From Pseudomonadota bacterium (lineage in GTDB: Bacteria > Pseudomonadota > Alphaproteobacteria > Rhizobiales > Devosiaceae): a stretch of 11,396 nt of DNA. Below, piece by piece: positions 1-5,734 of this stretch. The DNA is taken from contig JAEZFJ010000314.1 in the NCBI GenBank assembly GCA_023437755.1, forward strand, positions 1 through 11,396, in the 5' to 3' direction. The notes beneath the pieces were generated by a model. That model ran no database searches. It was not told the DNA's origin and saw only the letters and a program-made list of their open reading frames with translations. The first letter of the stretch is position 1, and each line of letters begins with the position of its first letter. The position numbers and the translations under genes are program-made.

Positions 1-599
1 TTGAAGATGCGATTCTCCGTCAGCAGCGTGTCGATGTCATCGAGCGCCTTGGTGAAGGTGTCGCAGAACGCGCCGATATCGTCGATCAGGGCCTGCGGCA
101 GGTCCTGGTGGACGCCGCCGGGACGGAAATAGGCAGCATGCAGACGTGCACCGGAAGCGCGCTCATAGAAGATCATGAGCTGCTCGCGCTGCTCGAACCC
201 CCAGAGTGGAGGCGTCAGCGCACCGATGTCCATCGCCTGAGTGGTGACGTTCATCAGGTGGGCGAGCAAACGCCCGATCTCCGCATAGAGTACGCGGATC
301 AGCTGGCCACGCTTGGGTACGGTGATGCCCAGGAGCTTCTCGATCGCCAGCGCATAGGCATGCTCCTGGTTCATCGGCGCCACATAGTCGAGGCGGTCGA
401 AATACGGCAGGGCCTGGAGGTAGGTCTTTGCTTCAATCAGCTTTTCGGTACCGCGGTGCAGCAGCCCCACATGCGGATCGACCCGCTCGACCAGTTCGCC
501 GTCCAGCTCCAGAATCAGACGCAGCACACCGTGGGCCGACGGGTGGACCGGCCCGAAGTTGATGGTGAAGTTACGGACGTCAGCTTCAGCTACACTCAT
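1..599 (-). CDS. nuoD: NADH-quinone oxidoreductase subunit D, 3' end outside window
   Basis: NuoD is the 49-kDa subunit of respiratory complex I. It sits in the peripheral arm and, with NuoB, forms the quinone-reduction cavity. The first 199 residues are visible; the family is about 400 long, so roughly half is cut off by the left edge. The start MSVAEADVRNFTINFGPVHP is typical of the family. The HGVLR motif (residues 23-27) carries the conserved quinone-site histidine, and the LDY motif (70-72) carries the conserved quinone-site tyrosine. FRPGGV (158-163) is a further family signature. The ATG overlaps the nuoC stop as ATGA (596-599), which indicates translational coupling. No defect is seen in the visible half. 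Identification is by recognised family motifs and operon position. Confidence 0.97.
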   Translation of the reverse strand, partial: MSVAEADVRNFTINFGPVHPSAHGVLRLILELDGELVERVDPHVGLLHRGTEKLIEAKTYLQALPYFDRLDYVAPMNQEHAYALAIEKLLGITVPKRGQLIRVLYAEIGRLLAHLMNVTTQAMDIGALTPPLWGFEQREQLMIFYERASGARLHAAYFRPGGVHQDLPQALIDDIGAFCDTFTKALDDIDTLLTENRIF

Positions 600-1213
600 T
601 GCTTGGCCTTCTCGTCGCCGGGCAGCACGTAGTCGGTGCCTTCCCAGGGCGACAGGTAGTCGAACGTGCGGAATTCCTGCAGCAGCCGCACCGGCTCGTA
701 GACGACGCGCTTGCGGGATTCGTCATAGCGAACCTCCACAAATCCGGTCATTGGGAAGTCCTTGCGCAGCGGATGACCGTCGAACCCGTAGTCGGTCAGG
801 ATTCGGCGCAGATCCGGATGTCCGGAGAACATCACGCCGAACAGGTCGTAGGTTTCGCGCTCGAACCAATCCGCCCCTCTGAACACACCCGTAATGCTCG
901 GCACCGGCGTCATTTCATCGGTGCTCAGCTTCACGCGGACGCGCTGGTTCAGATGCGGGCTGAGGAAGTGATAAATCACCTCGAAGCGCTCTGCCCGCGC
1001 CGGATAGTCAGCACCACACACGTCGACGAACGAGATGAACCGGCAGGCCGGGTCATCGCGCAGGAACGTCACCACGTCGACGATCGATTCGCGTGCAACG
1101 GTCAGCGTCAGCTCGCCATAGGCGAATTCCGTCGCGTGCACTGCAGCACCAAGGGCGCCAGCGATATGCTCGCCGAGCGCCGGGAGTGGACCGAGCTCAG
1201 TTGCCTCTGCCAT
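596..1213 (-). CDS. nuoC: NADH-quinone oxidoreductase subunit C
   Basis: NuoC is the 30-kDa subunit of complex I, a structural part of the hydrophilic connecting module that packs against NuoD. The protein is 205 residues, the usual length for the stand-alone form (not fused to NuoD as in E. coli). The family signature is intact: ERETYDLFG (118-126), then HPDLRRILTDYGF (132-144) and GHPLRKDFP (146-154). The ATG at 1213 has a good ribosome binding site, AGGAAGG, about 5 nt upstream. The gene starts 9 nt after the nuoB stop and ends in an ATGA overlap with nuoD. The long open frame on the opposite strand here is a by-product of the GC-rich code. Confidence 0.98.
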   Translation of the reverse strand: MAEATELGPLPALGEHIAGALGAAVHATEFAYGELTLTVARESIVDVVTFLRDDPACRFISFVDVCGADYPARAERFEVIYHFLSPHLNQRVRVKLSTDEMTPVPSITGVFRGADWFERETYDLFGVMFSGHPDLRRILTDYGFDGHPLRKDFPMTGFVEVRYDESRKRVVYEPVRLLQEFRTFDYLSPWEGTDYVLPGDEKAKQ

Positions 1214-1222
1214 GGCGCCTTC

Positions 1223-1804
1223 CTAGCGTTCAATCGTACCGGTGCGGCGAATCTTCTTCTGCAGCAGCAGGATGCCGTACAACAGAGCTTCAGCCGTGGG
1301 CGGGCAGCCGGGCACATAGATGTCCACCGGCAGGATACGATCACATCCGCGAACCACCGAATAGGAATAGTGATAGTAGCCGCCACCGTTGGCGCAGCTG
1401 CCCATCGAGATCACGTAGCGCGGCTCAGGCATCTGGTCATAGACGCGACGCAGGGCTGGCGCCATCTTGTTGGTCAAGGTGCCGGCAACGATGAGCACGT
1501 CCGACTGACGCGGCGACGCGCGCGGCGCAGTGCCGAACCGCTCGACATCGTAGCGGGGCATGGACATCTGCATCATCTCGACGGCGCAGCAGGCAAGCCC
1601 CGTCTGCATCCACATCAACGAGCCCGTACGAGCCCAGCTGACCAGTTGCGACAAGGTGGAGACCAGAAAGCCCTTGTCGGCCAGCTCGTCCGAAACCTCG
1701 GTGAAGAACGGATCGTCGGCGCCTACCGGCTTGTGAGTCCTGGGGTCGATCGCCCCTGTCGGGCGTGGCGCCACCAGCGTCGAATTCGGCTGGCTCAATC
1801 CCAT
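1223..1804 (-). CDS. nuoB: NADH-quinone oxidoreductase subunit B
   Basis: NuoB (PSST/20-kDa subunit) carries the terminal iron-sulfur cluster N2, which hands electrons to quinone at the NuoB/NuoD interface. The 193-residue protein has the full ligand set: the tandem Cys72-Cys73 (GLACCAVEMM), Cys137 (MGSCANGGGY) and Cys167 (VPGCPPT). The roughly 33-residue N-terminal extension before DPFF is typical of Rhizobiales NuoB. The ATG at 1804 lies inside the 3' end of nuoA (10-bp overlap), and its ribosome binding site AAGGGAG sits within the nuoA coding sequence, so translation is probably coupled. Nothing is missing from the cluster-binding site. Confidence 0.98.
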   Translation of the reverse strand: MGLSQPNSTLVAPRPTGAIDPRTHKPVGADDPFFTEVSDELADKGFLVSTLSQLVSWARTGSLMWMQTGLACCAVEMMQMSMPRYDVERFGTAPRASPRQSDVLIVAGTLTNKMAPALRRVYDQMPEPRYVISMGSCANGGGYYHYSYSVVRGCDRILPVDIYVPGCPPTAEALLYGILLLQKKIRRTGTIER

Positions 1805-2160
1805 TCGAGAGCTCCCTTACGCCATTCATAGATGAAGCCGATCGTCAGAACGGCGAGGAAGATCATCACCGACCAGAAGCCGAACCACCCGATATCGTGG
1901 AAGGCAACGGCCCAGGGGAACAGGAACGCCACTTCAAGGTCGAAGATGATGAACAGAATCGACACGAGATAGAAGCGGACATCGAACTTCATGCGGGCGG
2001 CGTCGAAGGCATCGAACCCCGCCTCGAAGGCCGAGACCTTGTCGGGATCCGGACGCTTCACGGCAACCAGGAACGGAGCCACCAGAAGTGCGAGGCCGAT
2101 TACCCCCGCCAAGCCGATAAAGAGCACGATCGGCAGATAGTCGCTGAGCAGATCAGTCAT
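1795..2160 (-). CDS. nuoA: NADH-quinone oxidoreductase subunit A
   Basis: NuoA (the ND3 homologue) is a small membrane subunit of complex I beside the quinone channel. The 121-residue protein has three predicted membrane helices, about 8-32, 61-84 and 93-112. The second helix holds the strongly conserved FDLEVAFLFPWAV stretch (73-85). The loop between helices 1 and 2 reads SAFEAGFD (43-50), where many alphaproteobacterial and mitochondrial homologues have a cysteine (YECGFD); here that position (47) is alanine. The start at 2160 has only a weak ribosome binding site (AGG, about 8 nt away). As first gene of the operon it has a candidate promoter at 2257-2285. Its stop overlaps nuoB. Confidence 0.97.
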   Translation of the reverse strand: MTDLLSDYLPIVLFIGLAGVIGLALLVAPFLVAVKRPDPDKVSAFEAGFDAFDAARMKFDVRFYLVSILFIIFDLEVAFLFPWAVAFHDIGWFGFWSVMIFLAVLTIGFIYEWRKGALEWD

Positions 2161-2256
2161 GCGGCAGCCTAGTCAGAGGGCCCCACTGCAGGGCCGGGCG
2201 TCGCGTGAGTCCGCAGCAATTGGGGCCACGAACCAACCCGACGAGTGATGGGCTTG

Positions 2257-2285
2257 GGCTTAGACCTTTGCCCAAGGCGTTTCAA
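2257..2285 (-). promoter_or_regulatory. Candidate nuo operon promoter
   Basis: On the minus strand there is a -35 box TTGAAA (2285-2280, preceded by C as in the alphaproteobacterial CTTGAC consensus), a 17-nt spacer and a weaker -10 box TAAGCC (2262-2257). Transcription would start near 2250, giving a leader of about 90 nt before nuoA. An inverted repeat, CTTGGGC/GCCCAAG (2253-2259 and 2270-2276), overlaps the -10 box and could be an operator. A short hairpin (GGCCC/GGGCC, 2179-2183 and 2191-2195) lies in the leader just upstream of the start codon. This is a motif reading only. Confidence 0.4.
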
Positions 2286-2427
2286 GGGAAAGAAAATATG
2301 AGCGCGACAATCAATATTGAGACCACTGCCCTATGGGAAATGGCATCGCCAGGCACCACGTAAGAAGAGGCATTTTGTTGCCGTCGAGAGGCTTCCGGCG
2401 CGACAACGGGCATGAGCGATAGCCCCG

Positions 2428-2460
2428 AAAACCAAAACGGCGAACCGTTTCCGGTTCGCC
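2428..2460 (-). terminator. Rho-independent terminator of the first barrel gene
   Basis: On the minus strand a perfect 9-bp stem GGCGAACCG/CGGTTCGCC closes a GAAA tetraloop and is followed at once by GTTTTGGTTTT. This is a textbook intrinsic terminator, 57 nt after the stop codon. A second hairpin lies closer to the stop (2482-2491 with 2496-2505, 4-nt loop, one G-T wobble); it has no T run and may protect the mRNA 3' end. Confidence 0.9.
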
Positions 2461-2516
2461 GAATTGGGTTTGCAAGACGAAGGACAGGGCGCTGACGCCC
2501 TGCCCAACTGCAAATC

Positions 2517-3098
2517 TTAGAAGTGGTAGAACACGCCGACGGTGGCCTTGGTGGCCTCGAAGAACGCGTCCGGAGCAGTACCGTCGAAGTCGCCCTGGCC
2601 AACAACTTCACCGCGAACGGTGACAGCGTCGGTCACGGCGAACTCAACACCACCACCGAGCTGGTAGAGGCCGTTCTGAACACCGTTGATGGTCTGAACG
2701 CCAACGCCACCAATGGCGTAGACGAGGACCGCGTCGGTCACGACGGCACCAGCGCGCAGGTTGGCGAAGAACTCGCCAGTGCTGAAGCCGTTGTTCCACA
2801 GGTAGTCACCGGTGACTTCAGCACCGATCAGGAACGGGTCGGCAGGAATGAAGTTCACGCCGACCGCGGCGCCAACAACGCCCGAGGTCAGAGCCGGACC
2901 GGCGGCGATGCCACCGTAAGCGTTGGTGCCGAGGAACTGGCCACCGACGCGAGCACCGACATAGAGACCTTCCCAATCGAAGCCGGCAGCTTCGTAGATC
3001 GGCTGCGGCGTGGTCGGGATGATCAGGTCAGCGGCCTGAGCACCGCCAGCGAGCAGCGCAGCGGCAGCAACACCGAGAGAAAGCGAACGTACAAACAT
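2517..3098 (-). CDS. Outer-membrane beta-barrel protein, Omp25/OmpA-like
   Basis: This is a small outer-membrane barrel of the OMP_b-brl type common in Rhizobiales (Omp25/RopB-like); such proteins are structural or protective, with no known enzymatic role. The 193-residue product has a signal peptide (1-22, ending GGAQA, cleaved before AD), the family's first-strand motif FDWEGLYVG (40-48), alternating beta-strand patches, no cysteine, and the C-terminal YHF ending that barrel assembly (BAM) recognises. I start at the ATG at 3098, not the in-frame ATG at 3113: GGGAG lies 9 nt before 3098, and the paralogue at 3369-3905 also begins MFVRS. The gene has its own candidate promoter and a strong terminator, which suggests a separate, abundant transcript. 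The exact biological role cannot be told from sequence. Confidence 0.9.
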   Translation of the reverse strand: MFVRSLSLGVAAAALLAGGAQAADLIIPTTPQPIYEAAGFDWEGLYVGARVGGQFLGTNAYGGIAAGPALTSGVVGAAVGVNFIPADPFLIGAEVTGDYLWNNGFSTGEFFANLRAGAVVTDAVLVYAIGGVGVQTINGVQNGLYQLGGGVEFAVTDAVTVRGEVVGQGDFDGTAPDAFFEATKATVGVFYHF

Positions 3099-3135
3099 AT
3101 CTTGCACTCCCATAGAGTTAACCGTAGTCGGCCTG

Positions 3136-3164
3136 TAGATGCCTCACCCTAACGCGTGACACAA
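3136..3164 (-). promoter_or_regulatory. Candidate promoter of the first barrel gene
   Basis: On the minus strand a TTGTGT box (3164-3159), 17-nt spacer and CATCTA box (3141-3136) would start transcription near 3129, giving a leader of about 30 nt that contains the GGGAG ribosome binding site. The match to the housekeeping consensus is only moderate. The rest of the 270-nt gap up to 3368 shows no gene. Confidence 0.3.
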
Positions 3165-3344
3165 CCCCGTGGAGCCCCAATTTCGGCAGTGCGGATAAGA
3201 ATCCATGACCATTTGAGGGCAGGTGTTGCAAGCTTACCGCGCCATTGGTTCAATTTGACACAAATGCAGCAAACCCGGGCGACAAACCCGGCCTCCAAGT
3301 GGCTCAATCTGGGCAGGAATGTGGCCCACGGTCAAGTCTGGGTA

Positions 3345-3370
3345 GAATCGCGGTGCCACGGGCGCGATTC
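3345..3370 (-). terminator. Hairpin overlapping the stop codon of the second barrel gene
   Basis: A perfect 8-bp stem GAATCGCG/CGCGATTC (3345-3352 and 3363-3370) overlaps the TGA stop (3369-3371) of the second barrel gene. The loop can add GTG/CAC pairs. No T run follows, so it is not a classical intrinsic terminator; it could mark the 3' end of the mRNA or slow exonucleases. Confidence 0.4.
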
Positions 3371-3905
3371 AGAAGTGGAAATTGGCCCCGATCGTGAACT
3401 GATCCGAGGCGTTTCCGCCGCTCACAGGCACGCTGCGCAGATACTGGGCCTCTATGGACAGGCTGTCGCTGATGGCCATCTCCGCACCGACGCCTAGAAG
3501 CACATCCTGCTCGGCGGGAGCACCCAAATCGATTCCGTAGCCGCCGGCGGCGTAGATGACCACATCGTCCGTTGCGACCAGGCCTACTCTCCCGAGCAGT
3601 TGTCCATAGCTGGTTTCCCCCACGCCGCCGCTCAGGCCTTCCACCGCGACTTCGGCCCCGACAAGATAGAAGTCGAACTGGGCGTTCACCCCCGCCTGAA
3701 TGCCGAGCGTCGGCTGGGCTCCGCTGACACTGCCGTTCCGGACGCCGCCGAAGATGCCGGCGTAGAATCCGCCCCAGTCGAAGCTGTCCTGATCGTGGAC
3801 CGGCACGGCTATTGGAGAACTGCTGGTCGAGACCCCGATTGGGTCTGCAGCCATCACCACCCCGCTCAAGAGCAGCCAAGCTGTAACCGTTGATCTGACA
3901 AACAT
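3369..3905 (-). CDS. Outer-membrane beta-barrel protein, paralogue of the gene at 2517-3098
   Basis: This 178-residue protein is a second small barrel of the same family. It has a signal peptide (about 1-20, ending VVMAA before DP), the motif FDWGGFYAG (42-50) and a terminal NFHF. Patches that line up with its neighbour include GAEV, the stretch before IYAAGGYG, LGVGAE and the last strand, so the two genes look like an old tandem duplication. It starts at the ATG at 3905, with GGGAG about 8 nt upstream; the first bases ATGTTTGT are identical to those of the paralogue. Upstream is a perfect GGAAC-N16-CGTT element, the promoter pattern of the alphaproteobacterial general-stress sigma factor EcfG, so this copy is probably stress-induced. 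It lies 59 nt after msrA. Function beyond membership of the barrel family is unknown. Confidence 0.85.
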   Translation of the reverse strand: MFVRSTVTAWLLLSGVVMAADPIGVSTSSSPIAVPVHDQDSFDWGGFYAGIFGGVRNGSVSGAQPTLGIQAGVNAQFDFYLVGAEVAVEGLSGGVGETSYGQLLGRVGLVATDDVVIYAAGGYGIDLGAPAEQDVLLGVGAEMAISDSLSIEAQYLRSVPVSGGNASDQFTIGANFHF

Positions 3906-3935
3906 CGGGGATCTCCCAGCAGCATTATGGAGATC

Positions 3936-3960
3936 AACGGAGCGTTGCGAGCGCGGTTCC
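3936..3960 (-). promoter_or_regulatory. EcfG-type (general stress response) promoter
   Basis: On the minus strand GGAAC (3960-3956) and CGTT (3939-3936) are separated by exactly 16 nt. This is a perfect match to the GGAAC-N16/17-CGTT consensus known for EcfG sigma factors of alphaproteobacteria. Transcription would start near 3929, leaving a leader of about 24 nt with the GGGAG ribosome binding site before the barrel gene at 3905. The -35 box is also part of a GCGCGG/CCGCGC inverted repeat (3951-3964) directly after the msrA stop. Confidence 0.7.
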
Positions 3961-3964
3961 GCGC

Positions 3965-4645
3965 CTAGAGCTTGCCGACGAGGACAGGGTCCTTTCTGTA
4001 GTAATCAGGGAACAGGGCCTGCAACGCTTCGATCTTGGGCAGGTCATGCATGTAGATGTATGGCCAGGTCGGATTGAGCGTGAGAAAGTCCTGGTGGTAC
4101 TGCTCGGCCGGATAGAATGCCTCGAACGGCTCGATGGTGGTGACGATCGGCCCTTCGAAACGTCCAGTCGCGTCCAGCTCCGCAATATACTGTCTGGCAA
4201 GGTCCGCCTGCGCTTCCGAAACGGCGAAGATCGTCGACCGGTATTGTGTGCCGCGGTCCGGTCCCTGGTAATTCAGCTGCGTCGGGTTGTGGGCGACCGA
4301 GAAGTAGATGTGCAGCAGTTCCCCGAAGCTGATCACGCTGGGATCATAGGTGATCTCCACTGTCTCGGCGTGACCAGTGGTGCCGGAGTTGGTCTGTTCA
4401 TAGGTAGCCGTTTCGGCGGCCCCGCCCGAATAGCCGGACACGGCACTCGTCACGCCCTTGACGCGCTGGAACACGCCCTGCACGCCCCAGAAGCACCCTC
4501 CTGCAAGCACGGCCTTGGCGCTGGAACCCGACTCAACCGGTGCTGCGTCGGGGGGCGGGATTTCGACAGGCTTCTCCTGGCCCTGCACCGGACCGACAGC
4601 AGCGAACAGGGCCACAGCAAGAACAAAACCGCGCCGAGACAGCAT
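3965..4645 (-). CDS. msrA: Exported peptide-methionine (S)-S-oxide reductase MsrA
   Basis: MsrA reduces the S form of methionine sulfoxide in oxidised proteins back to methionine. The 226-residue protein starts with a hydrophobic signal sequence (about 1-22, MLSRRGFVLAVALFA...), so it probably works in the periplasm, followed by a Pro-rich linker and the catalytic domain. The active site GGCFWG holds the nucleophile Cys51. GYSGG (71-75) and the acidic residue Glu94 (GHAETVE) match the family. Cys51 is the only cysteine: the resolving cysteines found in many MsrAs near the C-terminus are replaced here by PYIYMHDLPKI (195-205). The ATG at 4645 has a strong ribosome binding site, GGAGGG, 5 nt away. 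It lies upstream of two barrel genes on the same strand. The family call is firm; the location is inferred. Confidence 0.95.
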   Translation of the reverse strand: MLSRRGFVLAVALFAAVGPVQGQEKPVEIPPPDAAPVESGSSAKAVLAGGCFWGVQGVFQRVKGVTSAVSGYSGGAAETATYEQTNSGTTGHAETVEITYDPSVISFGELLHIYFSVAHNPTQLNYQGPDRGTQYRSTIFAVSEAQADLARQYIAELDATGRFEGPIVTTIEPFEAFYPAEQYHQDFLTLNPTWPYIYMHDLPKIEALQALFPDYYRKDPVLVGKL

Positions 4646-4877
4646 GACGACCCTCCATTGTGCAGGTTACGCCGCGTTATATGGCGCCGCCTCCGGGCGA
4701 ACGTCATCTGCTTCACGCTGATATGAAGGCCGCCATCCAGCCAACCCGCCTAGAGCCGGCAAGGCAACGGCTCTGGGGCAAACGGCACCAATCGCGCCGA
4801 CACCGGCCGACAGCGGAAGCTGAATGGCTCAATGCGAGGCCCACCAGAGGGCTACAGCAACAATGACAGGGAAAGGG
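4646..4877. other. Intergenic region between tRNA-Asp and msrA
   Basis: No gene is visible in these 232 nt. On the minus strand there is a 6-bp hairpin GAGCCG/CGGCTC (4753-4758 and 4768-4773) that may mark the end of the tRNA-Asp transcript, but no T run follows. A TATAAC box lies about 25 nt upstream of the msrA ribosome binding site; I could not find a convincing -35 partner, so the msrA promoter is unresolved. Confidence 0.4.
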
Positions 4878-4954
<77 letters not shown>

Positions 4955-4959
4955 AGCGG

Positions 4960-4976
4960 GGAACGCGAGGCGTTCC
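4960..4976 (-). other. Leader hairpin of tRNA-Asp
   Basis: GGAACGC (4960-4966) and GCGTTCC (4970-4976) form a perfect 7-bp stem with a 3-nt loop. In the transcript it lies 5 nt upstream of the mature tRNA-Asp 5' end, where RNase P would cut. It may shape precursor processing, or be incidental. Confidence 0.55.
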
Positions 4977-4990
4977 TGCAACGTGCGGTC

Positions 4991-5019
4991 CGTGTACCGG
5001 TGCCCTATCGGCAAGTCAA
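4991..5019 (-). promoter_or_regulatory. Candidate tRNA-Asp promoter
   Basis: A -35 box TTGACT (5019-5014, in the context CTTGACT, matching the alphaproteobacterial CTTGAC consensus), a 17-nt spacer and a weak -10 box TACACG (4996-4991) predict a start near 4984, about 30 nt before the tRNA. It follows the terminator of tRNA-Val, which supports separate transcription of the two tRNAs. Confidence 0.5.
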
Positions 5020-5070
5020 GCGACCAAATCGCCTTTGGATCAAGAATTTTGCCAGGGGTCCCGGCAGCTC

Positions 5071-5105
5071 AAAAAAATCCGGCAGCAACAAAGGCTAGCA
5101 GCCGG
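5071..5105 (-). terminator. Rho-independent terminator of tRNA-Val
   Basis: On the minus strand CCGGC-T-GC pairs with GC-T-GCCGG (5105-5098 with 5086-5079; one T-T mismatch) and is followed by A and seven Ts (5077-5071). It lies 28 nt downstream of tRNA-Val and is in the right place to end its transcript. Confidence 0.85.
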
Positions 5106-5132
5106 TTCCTGATGCAGCATGTCAAAGAGAAA

Positions 5133-5208
5133 TGGTGGGCGATGACGGACTCGAACCGCCGACATCCTCGGTGTAAGCGAGGCGCTCTACCAACTGAGCT
5201 AATCGCCC
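5133..5208 (-). tRNA. tRNA-Val (anticodon TAC)
   Basis: The minus strand gives a complete 76-nt cloverleaf: acceptor stem GGGCGAT/ATCGCCC, D arm GCTC...GAGC, anticodon stem CCTCG/CGAGG with loop CTTACAC, T arm GGCGG-TTCGAGT-CCGTC, discriminator A and an encoded CCA (5135-5133). The anticodon TAC reads valine codons. tRNA-Val between an HU gene and the nuo operon is an arrangement I associate with Rhizobiales chromosomes. Confidence 0.97.
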
Positions 5209-5240
5209 ATGCGGACCGGGTGGGCCCGAACGGTGCGCTT

Positions 5241-5269
5241 GATTAAGGGCCGCGGCCCATCGGCGTCAA
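5241..5269 (-). promoter_or_regulatory. tRNA-Val promoter
   Basis: A -35 box TTGACG (5269-5264), a 17-nt spacer and a -10 box TTAATC (5246-5241) place the start near 5234, about 26 nt before the tRNA. The spacer contains a perfect 12-bp palindrome GGGCCGCGGCCC (5247-5258). The -35 box lies 4 nt after the T-rich end of the HU terminator, so terminator and promoter are back to back. Confidence 0.65.
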
Positions 5270-5273
5270 CCGC

Positions 5274-5310
5274 AAAACAAATGGCCCCGGCGTCGAGCGC
5301 TCGGGGCCAT
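5274..5310 (-). terminator. Rho-independent terminator of the HU gene
   Basis: A perfect 9-bp stem ATGGCCCCG/CGGGGCCAT (5281-5289 and 5302-5310), which can be extended inward by GCG/CGC, is followed on the minus strand by TTGTTTT (5280-5274). It lies 18 nt after the HU stop codon. Confidence 0.85.
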
Positions 5311-5328
5311 GTCGAGGAGCGCGCTCGA

Positions 5329-5604
5329 TCAGGCGTTGAGTGCGTCCTTGAGGCCCTTGCCGGGCTTGAACTTGGCCTGGTTCGAGGCAGCAATCTGAAT
5401 TTCGGCGCCAGTGGCCGGATTGCGGCCGGTAGTGGCCTTGCGCTGCGACACCGCAAAGGTGCCGAAGCCCACGAGGCGAACTTCCTCGCCGCTCTTCAGC
5501 GAGCCAGTGATGGCCTCGAACACCGCGTCAACCGCTTCGGCGGCCTGTGCCTTGGTGATGGTAGCTTTCTCGGCGACCACGCCCACCAGATCGTTCTTGT
5601 TCAT
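5329..5604 (-). CDS. hupB: DNA-binding protein HU
   Basis: HU is a small histone-like protein that binds and bends DNA as a dimer and organises the nucleoid. The 91-residue product has the full family length, the N-terminal helical part starting MNKNDLVGVVAEKA, the saddle motif VGFGTFAV (45-52) and the DNA-wrapping arm with GRNPATG (60-66), where the proline intercalates into DNA. The ATG at 5604 has the ribosome binding site GAGGA 6 nt away. The gene has its own terminator and is followed by tRNA-Val. In many alphaproteobacteria this gene follows lon; here the upstream neighbour is an efflux pump. I could not settle its promoter: a TAGAAT box (minus strand) lies about 70 nt upstream without a good -35 box. 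Confidence 0.97.
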   Translation of the reverse strand: MNKNDLVGVVAEKATITKAQAAEAVDAVFEAITGSLKSGEEVRLVGFGTFAVSQRKATTGRNPATGAEIQIAASNQAKFKPGKGLKDALNA

Positions 5605-5734
5605 AGCGTTTCCTCACAGTGAATGCCCGCCACGCTGGCGAACCCCAGACCCGGCAACCCTTGGTCGATTCTAGCCGAAAGGCAAGGATTCCCGGTCTTT
5701 TCGCGGGGCGGTGCGGTACACGGACGTTAATGGA

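Larger units (their letters stand above)
2161..2516. other. Intergenic region between nuoA and the first barrel gene
   Basis: I see no convincing gene in this 356-nt gap. From right to left it holds two hairpins downstream of the barrel gene (2482-2505 and the terminator at 2428-2460), about 100 nt of unremarkable sequence, a perfect 10-bp palindrome TCAATATTGA (2311-2320), the candidate nuo promoter (2257-2285) with its overlapping dyad, and the nuoA leader. Short open frames crossing it lack ribosome binding sites and family resemblance. Confidence 0.6.

Noticed and set aside
599..1831. 410-codon open frame on the plus strand opposite nuoB and nuoC
   Set aside because: It is antisense to two certain genes, begins inside nuoD/nuoC, and shows no family resemblance.
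2428..2505. Hairpins read as possible repeat units or a CRISPR-like pair
   Set aside because: The two stems differ in sequence and neither recurs; the left one is an ordinary intrinsic terminator.
3099..3113. ATG at 3113 as start of the first barrel gene
   Set aside because: It would place five extra residues before the signal peptide and use up the GGGAG site that serves the ATG at 3098.
2523..3152. 209-codon plus-strand frame opposite the first barrel gene
   Set aside because: It is antisense to a gene with a clear signal peptide, ribosome binding site and terminator.
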